Source of the DNA: JASJAR01 sp039198225
Lineage (GTDB): Bacteria; Pseudomonadota; Alphaproteobacteria; Rhodobacterales; Rhodobacteraceae
DNA: 64,000 nucleotides
Assembly (NCBI GenBank): GCA_039198225.1
Contig: JBCCTQ010000003.1
Location: forward strand, 108,716 to 172,715
Direction of reading: 5' to 3'
Shown here: positions 27,158-36,014 of the stretch, piece by piece
Layout of the letters: each line of letters begins with the position of its first letter
Position numbering within the stretch: the first letter of the stretch is position 1
Program-made: the position numbers and the translations under genes
Notes under the pieces: model-generated
What the model was told of the DNA's origin: nothing
The model's input: the letters and a program-made list of their open reading frames with translations, nothing else
Databases searched by the model: none

Positions 27158-28736
27158 CTTTTTTGTCTTTCTCGGCTTTCTCCGCGATCGATTGCGCATC
27201 ACGCGCCGCCCGGAACACATCGCCCATTTTGGAAACGCCACCCTCGACGCCCACTTCTTTCATCAGCTCATCGATGAGCGGCGCCTGAACACGGTACCGC
27301 AGCGCGCTGTCGATCACTTCGTCGGTGGGCGTGCGGCCACCGCCGCCCTCGGCTCCAAGCCCCCCCATATGGACCACCTTGATCCCATCGATCTTTTCAA
27401 TGGGTTTGACGCTCTCGCGAATAATGATCTCAAGTTTGTCGATGAGCGCTTTCCGGAGCCGACCGAGGCGGGCCTCCTCGCTGAGCATGTTGTCGGCCTC
27501 GTTCATGATCTTTTCGGCCTCGGCGGCGACGGCGGCGCGGAGCTGTTCGGCGGCGGCGTCCTTCTCGCTCATGATCTTGGAGATCTCGGCCGTCCGACGC
27601 GCGCTTTCGGTTTCCCGCGCCGTTGCAATACCTTCCTCGGCCTTGGCGGCGTCAGCCAGGCGCTCGCCGGTCTTGATCCGCTCGTCGGCTTCGGAGGCAG
27701 ATTTTTGGAGGACTTGGATTTCCTTCTCGATCTCGGCCATTTCCACGGCCTGTTGACGGTGAATTTCAAGCGTGCGGAGCTCCTGTTCGCGGAGCACCCG
27801 ACTTTCATCTAGGGCGCGGTCCGAGGCGATCCGCGCACGCTCCACCTCTTCTTTGGCCGCGATCTCTTGTTGGTTTGTGGCCTGGCGGGCGCTGATCCGG
27901 GCGCTCTCGGCTTCGGCATCCTTTTCGGCCTGCTCGCGGCTGATGGCGGCCTTCTGCGCGGCGCGGGACCGCTCGACTTCCTGCTCCTTGCTGAGACGCG
28001 CCATTTCGCTCTCGCGGTCAAGCTCTAACGTCTCTTTCTCAGCCGCCAGATTGGCTTCGCGGATGGCCACGATGGCGCGCTGCTCGATGTCGTTGCGCTG
28101 CTTACGGCGGTCTTCGACCAACTCGATCAAATGGGTGAGACCCTCGGCATCAAAACGGTTGGCCGGGTTGAAGTATTCAAGGGCGGTCTGGTCGAGATTG
28201 CGGATTGCAACGGTGTCGAGGGTAAGCCCCGAATTGGCCACGGCAGCCGAGGCGATCTCGCGCACCCGCGCCACATAGCCGGCGCGGTTTTGGTGAATGT
28301 CGGTCATCTGCTGTTCGGACGCGGCCGACCGCAGTGCGGCAAGGAATTCGCCAGCAAAGAATGCCGACAGCTCATCGGGGCTCGTCGTCATCCGCCCGAG
28401 CGTGGCCGCAGCACTCGATACCGCTTTGTCCGTCGATTCCACCCGCACAAAAAATTCTGCATCAACGTCTATCCGCATCCTATCGGCCGTGATCAGAGCG
28501 TCTTCCTTTTCCGCTGCCACGCTGAGGCGTGCGAGGTTGAGGCTCACCGGCGTGATCTCGTGGATCACCGGGATCACAAAGGCGCCCGAGTTGATCACGA
28601 CTTTCTCGCCACCCATGCCAGTTCGCACGAAGGCCCGTTCTTTGGTGGTTCGGAAATAGAGCCAATTCAAAAGCCACACCGCGATGACGATCGCGATGAT
28701 CAGCCCGATGACCCAAAGGATCAGGTTGCCCGCCAT
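27150..28736 (-). CDS. flotillin-like SPFH domain membrane protein
   Basis: A 528 aa protein with an N-terminal membrane helix (LILWVIGLIIAIVIAVWLLNWLYF), an SPFH/band 7 domain to about residue 200 (GGEKVVINSGAFVIPVIHEI, ITADRMRIDVDAEFFVRV), then a long Glu/Ala/Arg-rich coiled coil to about residue 440 and a short C-terminal domain. This matches the flotillin/YqiK type, which forms ring-like membrane scaffolds. It lies in the middle of a transport and sugar catabolism operon. There is no NfeD gene next to it, the usual partner of bacterial flotillins. Confidence 0.85.
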   Translation of the reverse strand: MAGNLILWVIGLIIAIVIAVWLLNWLYFRTTKERAFVRTGMGGEKVVINSGAFVIPVIHEITPVSLNLARLSVAAEKEDALITADRMRIDVDAEFFVRVESTDKAVSSAAATLGRMTTSPDELSAFFAGEFLAALRSAASEQQMTDIHQNRAGYVARVREIASAAVANSGLTLDTVAIRNLDQTALEYFNPANRFDAEGLTHLIELVEDRRKQRNDIEQRAIVAIREANLAAEKETLELDRESEMARLSKEQEVERSRAAQKAAISREQAEKDAEAESARISARQATNQQEIAAKEEVERARIASDRALDESRVLREQELRTLEIHRQQAVEMAEIEKEIQVLQKSASEADERIKTGERLADAAKAEEGIATARETESARRTAEISKIMSEKDAAAEQLRAAVAAEAEKIMNEADNMLSEEARLGRLRKALIDKLEIIIRESVKPIEKIDGIKVVHMGGLGAEGGGGRTPTDEVIDSALRYRVQAPLIDELMKEVGVEGGVSKMGDVFRAARDAQSIAEKAEKDKKDG

Positions 28737-28752
28737 GGAACGCCCTCCCCGC

Positions 28753-29589
28753 TTACCGCGCTTTGATGGCCTTGAAGGCCCGTGTTTGTTCAGTCAGTGC
28801 AAGCTCTGTCGGCAGCCGCTCCATGGAGGAGGCGCCGTAAAAGCCGTGGCAATTTTCAGCGTTCTTGAGGATGAACTCCGCGTCCTCCGGCATCGCCACG
28901 GGTCCCCCGTGAACGAGCACGACGGCGTCTTTGTTCACCTTGAGCGCCGCTTCTGCCCAGGCATCGACGACGGCCGGGCTCTCATCGAGCGTGTATCCCG
29001 TGGTTTCGGCCCCGATGCTACCGCCTGTGGTTAGCCCCAAGTGACAGACGATGATGTCCGCCCCCGCTTTGGCCATGGCGGCGGCGTTGTCTTCGGAGAA
29101 GACGTAGGGCGTGGTCAGCAGGTCCTTTTGGTGGGCCATGGCCACCACGTCGATTTCCATGGCGTAAGACATGCCCGTCTCTTCCAGATTTGCCCGGAAG
29201 TTGCCGTCGATCAGGCCAACGGTCGGGAAGTTCTGGATGCCTGAAAAACCCACGCGTTTTACACCATCGAGGAACGCGTCGAAATTGCAAAAGGGGTCTG
29301 TGCCATTCACGCCCGCAATGATTGGCGTTTTGGTGGCCACGGGGATCACCTCGCTGGCCATATCCATCACGATCTCATTGGCATTGCCGTAGGCCAATAG
29401 CCCCGACAGCGATCCGCGCCCGGCCATGCGGTAGCGGCCCGAATTGTAGATCACGATGAGGTCAATGCCCCCGGCCTCTTCGCACTTGGCAGACAGCCCT
29501 GTTCCGGCGCCGCCGCCTATGATCGGCTCGCCTGCGGACTTCATCGCCTGAAACTTCTCCATCAGGCTCTTGCGTTCAAATCTAGGCAT
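28753..29589 (-). CDS. phosphoenolpyruvate hydrolase-family TIM barrel protein
   Basis: A 278 aa protein of the PEP_hydrolase family (the TIM-barrel domain also found at the C-terminus of plant Tm-1). Characteristic stretches are GGGAGTGLSAKCEEAGGIDLIVIYNSGRYRM, SGIQNFPTVGLIDGNFRANLEETG, and LVHGGPV near the end. It overlaps the ABC-Tm-1 fusion gene by eight bases. In the plant protein the UPF0261 part and this barrel are in one chain, so their neighbouring genes here fit a joint function. The reaction is not established for this branch. Confidence 0.85.
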   Translation of the reverse strand: MPRFERKSLMEKFQAMKSAGEPIIGGGAGTGLSAKCEEAGGIDLIVIYNSGRYRMAGRGSLSGLLAYGNANEIVMDMASEVIPVATKTPIIAGVNGTDPFCNFDAFLDGVKRVGFSGIQNFPTVGLIDGNFRANLEETGMSYAMEIDVVAMAHQKDLLTTPYVFSEDNAAAMAKAGADIIVCHLGLTTGGSIGAETTGYTLDESPAVVDAWAEAALKVNKDAVVLVHGGPVAMPEDAEFILKNAENCHGFYGASSMERLPTELALTEQTRAFKAIKAR

Positions 29590-31765
29590 GGCGCGCCTCT
29601 TCCTTCAGTCCCGAGATTTCTTGAAAGGCCCCTGCAGCCGCCTCGGCGAAGGCGGGGTCGTTGATGTGGCAATCGAGCTCAATGAGCTGGTGCGTGTCGG
29701 TTTGCTGGAACGTTTTGCGGATCGCCTCGAAAAGCGCCCCGGTGGCCAACGGATTGTGGAACGGTCTGCCTTCGGCATCCATCGCCGAGACACCTTTGAG
29801 CGGCAATAGGTACCGGACAGGCCCCGGCATCTCGTTCATGCGCCCGGCGATGAAATTGCCGATCTGGGTGTTCTCTTCGGCCGTCGTCCGCATGATCGTA
29901 ACCTGCGGATTGTGGGGATAGAGTTGGCGGTGGGCGTATTTCTCCGGCACCGTCTCCGGGGGGCCGAAGTTACACATGTCCACCGCACCCACCGATCCAA
30001 CATAAGGCATCGGGTGACGGATGAAGGCCCCGAAACGGTCTTCATCGGCCGAGAAAACACCACCGCACACGAAATCTGCGATCTCCGTGGTTGTAAGATC
30101 AAGTGCGCCGGATAAGAACCCGTTATCGGCTAATTTTTCCATCGACCGACCGCCCACGCCCGTAGCGTGGAATACCAGACACTCGTAGGAGTGTTCGAGT
30201 AATTGGATCACCCGTTGGACGGCCGGAGTGGTCACACCGAACATCGTGAGGCCCAAGGCCGGTTTGCCTGCCGGCACCGTGGGCGCGTTTTCGCGTGAAA
30301 ATTTCACCGCCCCCGCCAGGGCGTCTGCCCCGTTGGCCAGAACCTTGGCGCTGATCTTGTTGATGCCTTGGATGTCGGTGACCGAGTACATCATCATGAT
30401 GTCGGATGGGCCGACATATTGGCTCACTTCGCCCGAGGCCACCGTCGAGATCAAAACCTTTGGCACTCCGAGCGGCAGCGCCCGCATGGCGGGGCTTGTT
30501 AAGGCCGTGCCACCCGATCCACAGGCCGAAATCATCCCTGCGATGCCTGTGGTCTGGGACGCCCAGCGCTCGAATGCGGTCGTCATCCCGGCCACCGCTG
30601 AGCCTCTGTCGCCCGTAAAGACGCTCCCGGTTCCGCCGGGGTGCCAAACGGCTATGTGATGGGGCGGCACGTCCGCCGACGAGGGTTTGCCGGATGTGGA
30701 AAGATCAACGGTCCTTACCGGCAGACCTTGAGCCAAAAGGCGGTCTTTGATGAACCCAAGCTCGGTGGCCTTGGTATCAAAGGTGCCAGCCACGACGACG
30801 TGGCCGCCCATATTGTCCCTGGCAGGCAAAACAGAAGCTGCCGCGGTGCCCATGGGACCGATATCCTTTGCCGCCTCGCCATTCCAATGGTCCGCGCTCC
30901 AGCGTTTGGGAGGGACATATCGCCAGCTCCCTGCGGGCGCGGTGACCGGAGGAGGAGCTTCCGGAGCCGATGTCTTCGTTGCGGCGGGCTCCGAAGCGGC
31001 CGAACCTGTGCTGGCGCGGGGGGCAAGCTCAGCGACATCCGCCTGGCGCCCTACCCCCAAGAGCCGCTGTTGCAGGGCCCGATCCGTGCTCAACTTTGCG
31101 GCGTTGATGACGGTCGAGATCCGACCGTTCACCATGATCGCGCAATCCTCGGCCACGGCGGTGGCCACGGCGATATTTTGTTCAACCAGAAGGATCGCGA
31201 CGTCGCCCTCGCCGGCGATGCGCCCGAGCATGTCGACAACTTGGTCAACGATCACCGGCGCAAGCCCTTCGGTGGGCTCATCCATCACCAAAAGGCGCGG
31301 GTTCGGAAGCAAAGCGCGCGAAATTGCCAGCATCTGTTGCTCGCCGCCCGAAAGCTGCGCGCCACCGTTGTTTTTGCGCTCGGCCAGGCGGGGAAAACTG
31401 TCGTAGATGCGTTCAGGGGTCCAAGGGCTCCCTCGTACGGCACAGAGACGCAAATGTTCGTCCACCGTGAGCGATGGCCACAGCCGCCGACGCTGGGGCG
31501 TGTAGCCGACGCCCAGCTTTGCGATCTGATGGGACGACTTGCCCACCAGTTCTTGGCCCTCGAACCGGACCGACCCCGAGGAGGCGGGCACCATCCCCAT
31601 AACCGCATTGCAAAGGGTCGTCTTTCCCATGCCGTTGCGGCCGAGCACGGAATGCACGCCCTCGCTCAACTCGATATTCACCCCCTGCAACGCATGGGAG
31701 GCGCCGTAATGGACATGGAGCCCACGGACTTTAAGAACGGCGCGACTGTCGGTTGGGGCGTTCAA
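29582..31765 (-). CDS. LivF-like ABC ATPase-Tm-1-like (UPF0261) fusion
   Basis: A 727 aa fusion. Residues 1-240 are a complete branched-chain amino acid type ABC ATPase (Walker A GRNGMGKTT, signature QLSGGEQQMLAISRAL, Walker B LLVMDEPTEG, switch His in LLVEQN region). A Pro/Ala-rich linker to about 310 leads into a Tm-1-like ATP-binding domain (VVVAGTFDTKATELGFI, ACGSGGTAL, FHATGVGGRSMEKL, DLTTTEIADFVCGG). It serves as the second ATPase of the Liv-type transporter and overlaps livG by ATGA. Such a fusion could couple import to the enzyme step carried out with the TIM-barrel partner encoded next. Confidence 0.88.
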   Translation of the reverse strand: MNAPTDSRAVLKVRGLHVHYGASHALQGVNIELSEGVHSVLGRNGMGKTTLCNAVMGMVPASSGSVRFEGQELVGKSSHQIAKLGVGYTPQRRRLWPSLTVDEHLRLCAVRGSPWTPERIYDSFPRLAERKNNGGAQLSGGEQQMLAISRALLPNPRLLVMDEPTEGLAPVIVDQVVDMLGRIAGEGDVAILLVEQNIAVATAVAEDCAIMVNGRISTVINAAKLSTDRALQQRLLGVGRQADVAELAPRASTGSAASEPAATKTSAPEAPPPVTAPAGSWRYVPPKRWSADHWNGEAAKDIGPMGTAAASVLPARDNMGGHVVVAGTFDTKATELGFIKDRLLAQGLPVRTVDLSTSGKPSSADVPPHHIAVWHPGGTGSVFTGDRGSAVAGMTTAFERWASQTTGIAGMISACGSGGTALTSPAMRALPLGVPKVLISTVASGEVSQYVGPSDIMMMYSVTDIQGINKISAKVLANGADALAGAVKFSRENAPTVPAGKPALGLTMFGVTTPAVQRVIQLLEHSYECLVFHATGVGGRSMEKLADNGFLSGALDLTTTEIADFVCGGVFSADEDRFGAFIRHPMPYVGSVGAVDMCNFGPPETVPEKYAHRQLYPHNPQVTIMRTTAEENTQIGNFIAGRMNEMPGPVRYLLPLKGVSAMDAEGRPFHNPLATGALFEAIRKTFQQTDTHQLIELDCHINDPAFAEAAAGAFQEISGLKEEARHA

Positions 31766-32544
31766 TGTCCATCCCCAAGATAGAGCGCTTGCACCTCGGG
31801 ATCGCTCTCGATCTCAGCCGGTGTGCCCTCCTTAAAGATGCGGCCGTTATGCATCATGGTCACGGATTCAGAGACGCGCAGCGCCACGTCCATGTCGTGC
31901 TCAATGATGATGTAGCCAATGTGCTCCGGCAGCGCCTGGAGGATCTCGATCAGCTCGACCCGCTCGGTGGGTGAAAGCCCGGCTGCCGGCTCGTCGAAGA
32001 GAACAAAGCGAGGGGCGCCCGCCAGCGCCAGACCGATCTCGAGCTGGCGTTGCTGGCCGTAGCTCAGAACGCCCACCTCGGTGTCTTTCACGTCTTGAAG
32101 GTGCACCAATTCGCAGAGCGTTTCTGCCATGGCGCGGCGCGGGTCCGACGGCTTGGGCCTGCGCAGAGAGAAGCGGTTCTGCGACACACCCCGACAGGCG
32201 AGGTAGAGATTGTCGATCACGCTGAGGTTCGTGAAGAGCTGGGATATTTGGTAGGTCCGGCGCAACCCGCGCCGGATCCTGTCATGTACGGGCAATTCGG
32301 TGACGTCTTCTCCGAAAAAACGCACACGCCCCGTCGTCACCGGAAAATCACCGGTGATCGCATTGAAGAGCGTTGTCTTGCCCGCCCCGTTCGAGCCGAG
32401 GACGGCGCGACGCTCCCCGGCTTTGACCGCGACATTGATGTCGGCCAAAGCCACCAGCGCGCCGAAGTGGCGGCTGACCGCCTCCAATTCCAAGGCGTAG
32501 CGCCCTGCGGATTGGAGACGGGTAAGAGCGTCGGTGCGCGCCAA
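31762..32544 (-). CDS. livG: ABC transporter ATPase, LivG type
   Basis: A 260 aa ATP-binding subunit of a branched-chain amino acid-type (HAAT) importer. Walker A is GSNGAGKTT, the signature VLSYGQQRQLEIG, Walker B FVLFDEPAAGLS and the switch His lies in IIIEHDMDV. The start lies four bases after the stop of the binding protein gene. Together with the LivF-like half of the next gene it gives the two ATPases of the complex. Confidence 0.92.
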   Translation of the reverse strand: MARTDALTRLQSAGRYALELEAVSRHFGALVALADINVAVKAGERRAVLGSNGAGKTTLFNAITGDFPVTTGRVRFFGEDVTELPVHDRIRRGLRRTYQISQLFTNLSVIDNLYLACRGVSQNRFSLRRPKPSDPRRAMAETLCELVHLQDVKDTEVGVLSYGQQRQLEIGLALAGAPRFVLFDEPAAGLSPTERVELIEILQALPEHIGYIIIEHDMDVALRVSESVTMMHNGRIFKEGTPAEIESDPEVQALYLGDGH

Positions 32545-32548
32545 AGGC

Positions 32549-33796
32549 TTACTCGCAGACCGGGTTTTCGCGGCTTACGGCGCCGTATTCCAGGAACTTG
32601 TCGTAATCCACGCCAAGCGTTTGGTTCACGTTCTCGGTCACGCTGATCGTCTTGTTGACCAGGTTGCCGTCGCCGTCTTCGGTGACTTCGGTCAAAAAGA
32701 TCGAGCCGATGGCCTGGCGGCGTTCATCGAGGCTGACCATCCCGGTGGGCGTCTCGAACTCAAGGCTCGCCAAGACTTCGCGCATGGCAGCACCACCATC
32801 CGAAAGATCACCATCCACCGCGTCGAGGGCCAGAAGGGCCGCCTTGGTGTTGATGTAATAGCCGTGGGCAAAAAGCGATGGAGAGGGGAACCCATCGGGG
32901 AACATCTCTTTGTATTTTGCCACGAAAGCCTGCCAGCGTTCGTCTTCCCAAGTATCCGAGATCGGGCCCGCCGACGGCGTGCCGATCACAAAGTCACGCA
33001 CCCGACCTTTCGAGCCAAGGACGGTCTGGTCCACGGTGATCGAACCGCCGACGAGGGGCAGATCACCGCCCGCCTGTTCGTATTGGGTGAGGAAGTTCAC
33101 CGCGTCCGCACCCCCAAGGGCCACGTAGATCGCGTCGACATCGTCCGGCAGGGCGGCGATGACAGAGCTATAATCCTTGTTGCCGATGGGCACGTAGAAG
33201 CGCGCATCCTGGGGCGCGGAGCCGCCGAGGCGACAGAACGGCTCGAGGAAGCCGAAAACCTGGGTGTATGGGAACGAATAATCCTCGGCCACCACGGCCA
33301 TGGAGCGATAGCCTTTTTCATTGTAGGCGTATTCGCCGAGCCCGGCCATCCACTGGGCGCCTTCCGTGTTGAACCGGAAGAAGTTGTCGGATGGGTCGCG
33401 CAATGTTGTGTCCTGGGCGCCGGAGACGCCGTTGAGGAAGGTCACGTCGGGCTGGGTTTTCGAATAATCCTTGATGGCGATCCCTTCGGAACCCGACAAT
33501 GGCCCCACAAGGATCTGCACGCCGTCTTGCTCAACGAGTTTGCGCGCGCCGCGCACAGCGCTGTCAGGCGAGGCGTCGGAGGATTGCTTGATCAGTTCGA
33601 TGGATTTGCCGCCGGCGCTGTAGCCGAACTCTTCCATCGCCATTTCAACGCCGCGCATGCTGTCTTCGCCAAGGACCGTAAACGCGCCCTCAAGCACAGC
33701 AATGGCACCCATCTTGATGTCTTCAGCAAGCGCGCCGCCCGCCGAAAGCATCAGCGCCAGAGCGCTCGACGCGAGAAACTTAGACCTGGTTTTCAT
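32549..33796 (-). CDS. Liv-type ABC transporter substrate-binding protein
   Basis: A 415 aa periplasmic protein with a Sec signal peptide (MKTRSKFLASSALALMLSAGGALAE) and the type I periplasmic-binding fold of LivK-like proteins (KMGAIAVLEGAFTVLGEDSMRGVEMAMEEF, VQILVGPLSGSEG). The ATG at 33796 is preceded by GGGAGG; the frame stays open further upstream but without a signal peptide. The substrate is unknown. As the operon continues with sugar epimerase and dehydrogenase genes, the ligand may be a sugar acid, polyol or aromatic/opine-like compound, not a branched-chain amino acid. Confidence 0.9.
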   Translation of the reverse strand: MKTRSKFLASSALALMLSAGGALAEDIKMGAIAVLEGAFTVLGEDSMRGVEMAMEEFGYSAGGKSIELIKQSSDASPDSAVRGARKLVEQDGVQILVGPLSGSEGIAIKDYSKTQPDVTFLNGVSGAQDTTLRDPSDNFFRFNTEGAQWMAGLGEYAYNEKGYRSMAVVAEDYSFPYTQVFGFLEPFCRLGGSAPQDARFYVPIGNKDYSSVIAALPDDVDAIYVALGGADAVNFLTQYEQAGGDLPLVGGSITVDQTVLGSKGRVRDFVIGTPSAGPISDTWEDERWQAFVAKYKEMFPDGFPSPSLFAHGYYINTKAALLALDAVDGDLSDGGAAMREVLASLEFETPTGMVSLDERRQAIGSIFLTEVTEDGDGNLVNKTISVTENVNQTLGVDYDKFLEYGAVSRENPVCE

Positions 33797-33812
33797 CTTA
33801 TCCTCCCATGGA

Positions 33813-34865
33813 TTAAGAATTGTCGGCCCCCGCCAGCTCAGTGCTGATCTCAGACCCAGTTGGATTGGCCCCGCGGTCGAGCGATTTTCGCCCGAACCGC
33901 GCTGCCGCTTTTTGCCAAAGGCCAATGAGGCCGTCGGGCGAAAAGAAGACGACGAGCAGGAATGCCAGACCGATGACAGTGTTGAACCGCTCTCGGTCGA
34001 TCAAATCGATTGCGAAATTTTCGAGAAGGACGAAGGCAAGCGCCCCGACAAAAGGGCCGATCGGATGGCGGAGGCCACCCACAACGGCGATCACTAGGAT
34101 GTCGATTGCGATGTCGACGCCAATCGTGCCCGGCGAGACGCGCCCATTAAAGAGGACAAGCAAGACCCCCGCCGTCCCCGCCACGATGCCCGACAGAAAG
34201 AACGCGTAGACCCGGTGCGCCGTGACGCTATAGCCGAGGGCGGCCATGCGCCGCGGGTTGTCGCGAATAGCCTGAAGCGTGAGGCCAAATGTCGAACGCG
34301 CGCCGTAAGCCGTGGCCGTAAAGAAGAACACCGCCGTGACGAGGCAAACGTAGTAAAACGGCGTTGGATCGCGCCAATAGATGCCAAAAAAGCGGGGCGC
34401 ATCGACCCCAGCGAAGCCCTGGAACCCGTTGAAGAGCACGTAGTTCTGGCGCGCGAAGAAGAAGAAAGAGACCGCGATCGCGAGCGTGATCATGATCGTG
34501 TAGATGCCTTCGGTGCGCACGGAGATCAGACCCACTAGGGTCGAAAACAAGGCCGCGATCAGGATCGCAAATGGGTAAAGCACCCAGACCGGCCAGCCCA
34601 AGCCCAAGACGTCGACCGAGTTTGCCCCGAAAACCGGAAGCGTGTAGGCGGCCACACCCGCAACGGTGATTTGTGCCAGGCTGACCATCCCGCCATAGCC
34701 CGCCAAGATCATCAGCGACAGCGCAATGAGCCCGAGGATCAGAGTGTAGCCACCGATCTGGTAGGTGAAGAAATCCGACGCGATCCAAGGGTAGATGACA
34801 AGCAAGGCGCCCAGCAGCCACCATCCCGGGTGCACCCGCGATATCAGCGAGCGGTCATCGCTCAT
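33813..34865 (-). CDS. livM: ABC transporter permease, LivM type
   Basis: A 350 aa polytopic permease with the LivM family pattern (YTLILGLIALSLMILAGYGGMVSLAQITVAGVAAYT at residues 38-72 and the EAA-like loop LQAIRDNPRRMAALGYSVTAHRVYAF). The ATG at 34865 overlaps the stop of livH (ATGA). A cytosolic tail of about 35 residues at the C-terminus is typical of LivM. It forms the translocation path with LivH. Confidence 0.92.
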   Translation of the reverse strand: MSDDRSLISRVHPGWWLLGALLVIYPWIASDFFTYQIGGYTLILGLIALSLMILAGYGGMVSLAQITVAGVAAYTLPVFGANSVDVLGLGWPVWVLYPFAILIAALFSTLVGLISVRTEGIYTIMITLAIAVSFFFFARQNYVLFNGFQGFAGVDAPRFFGIYWRDPTPFYYVCLVTAVFFFTATAYGARSTFGLTLQAIRDNPRRMAALGYSVTAHRVYAFFLSGIVAGTAGVLLVLFNGRVSPGTIGVDIAIDILVIAVVGGLRHPIGPFVGALAFVLLENFAIDLIDRERFNTVIGLAFLLVVFFSPDGLIGLWQKAAARFGRKSLDRGANPTGSEISTELAGADNS

Positions 34866-35866
34866 GATCCCATGATACCCTGGGGCCTCACGGCCAAAAC
34901 GCCGATCATGATGAGGAAGGTCAGGACAACGCCGTAGGTGGGAAAGTAGGCCAGGCCAAACTGCTCCGCGAGCCCGATAAGGAGCGCCCCTATCGCGGCC
35001 CCCGACACCGAACCCATACCCCCCACGATCACAACGACGAGCGACGCTAGGAGGTAGCGAATGTCTTCTCCCGGCGCGATGGACAGAGCCGTGCCGCCGA
35101 TGACGCCTGCAAAGCCCGCAAGGCCGGCTCCGATGGCGAAGACGCATGCGAAGACAAGGTTCACATTCACGCCCGTGGCGGCGAGCATTTCGCGGTCATC
35201 GACGCCAGCGCGCACCATCATGCCAAGCTTGGTGCGGTTCAGAAATAACCACAGTGCCACGCCAACCGCGATAGCGACGAGGAGGACCGTCAGCCGGTAG
35301 GTCGGGTATTTGAGAAAGACCTCGGTGCCGTTCGATCGCACCGCAGAGATGATAGGCAACTCGGTCGCGCCGAACAGGACTTCGGGCGGCTGATATTGGT
35401 AGGTGGTCCCCGACCAGGCAGCGAGCATCAAGTCTGCCGCAACAATGGAGATGCCGATCGTCACCAAGGTTTGGCGCAGATCGTCGCCCTGCATCCGCTG
35501 AAACACCACGAGCTGGAGGATCACACCAACGACCGCCAACGCCAAAAAGGCAACCGCAGCGCCCAAGATCCAACTGCCAGAAGCCTCAGCTACCTCCCAG
35601 CCGATATAGCCCCCGAGAAGGTACATCGAACCATGGGCCAGGTTCACATTTCGCATGAGCCCGAAAACGAGGGTGAACCCGCTCGCGACCAAAAAGTAGA
35701 GACCTGCCAGTGTGAGACCGTTGAGGAGTGTGGTCACAAACGTCTTTTTGCGGCCCAGGATATCAACGAGCCATTCCGGCCAGATCGCAAATATCAGCCA
35801 TACTAAAATGACCGCTAGGACCAGCCAGACCGCGCTCGCGACAGGGTTGCGACGCAGCGAATTCAT
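34862..35866 (-). CDS. livH: ABC transporter permease, LivH type
   Basis: A 334 aa permease with eight or so hydrophobic segments and the LivH hallmarks (LNGLTLAGLYFLVASGFTLVFGLMRNVNLAHGSMYLLGGY and the MMVRAGVDDREMLAATGVNV cytosolic loop). The start is uncertain. The frame is open to a TTG at 35956, but that codon lies in the repeat-rich promoter region, so the ATG at 35866, 30 codons later, is preferred. A GGGAGG sequence lies about 30 bases before it and is not well placed. This is the first gene of the long catabolic operon. Confidence 0.85.
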   Translation of the reverse strand: MNSLRRNPVASAVWLVLAVILVWLIFAIWPEWLVDILGRKKTFVTTLLNGLTLAGLYFLVASGFTLVFGLMRNVNLAHGSMYLLGGYIGWEVAEASGSWILGAAVAFLALAVVGVILQLVVFQRMQGDDLRQTLVTIGISIVAADLMLAAWSGTTYQYQPPEVLFGATELPIISAVRSNGTEVFLKYPTYRLTVLLVAIAVGVALWLFLNRTKLGMMVRAGVDDREMLAATGVNVNLVFACVFAIGAGLAGFAGVIGGTALSIAPGEDIRYLLASLVVVIVGGMGSVSGAAIGALLIGLAEQFGLAYFPTYGVVLTFLIMIGVLAVRPQGIMGS

Positions 35867-35956
35867 CGCCGCATTCCGGAACGTGTGGACAAATTTTCCT
35901 CCCGAGCCCTCTATCGGGGCTTGCGCTATGCTTGCATGAGAAATCAAATCTCCCAA

Positions 35957-35993
35957 TACCCCAAAACCCGGTTTTTTGGGTAACTTTGGGTAA
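35957..35993. promoter_or_regulatory. repeat-containing operator region between livH and a divergent gene
   Basis: TTTGGGTAA occurs twice in the same direction (35975-35983 and 35985-35993) and once inverted as TACCCCAAA (35957-35965). The first and inverted copies form an imperfect palindrome around 35970. The site sits between the livH operon and the divergent gene at 36015. The nearby Fis-HTH regulator (36661-38349) is the best candidate binder. This is inference from repeat structure and position. Confidence 0.5.
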
Positions 35994-36014
35994 TTTTAAT
36001 CCGTGGAGCGGTCG

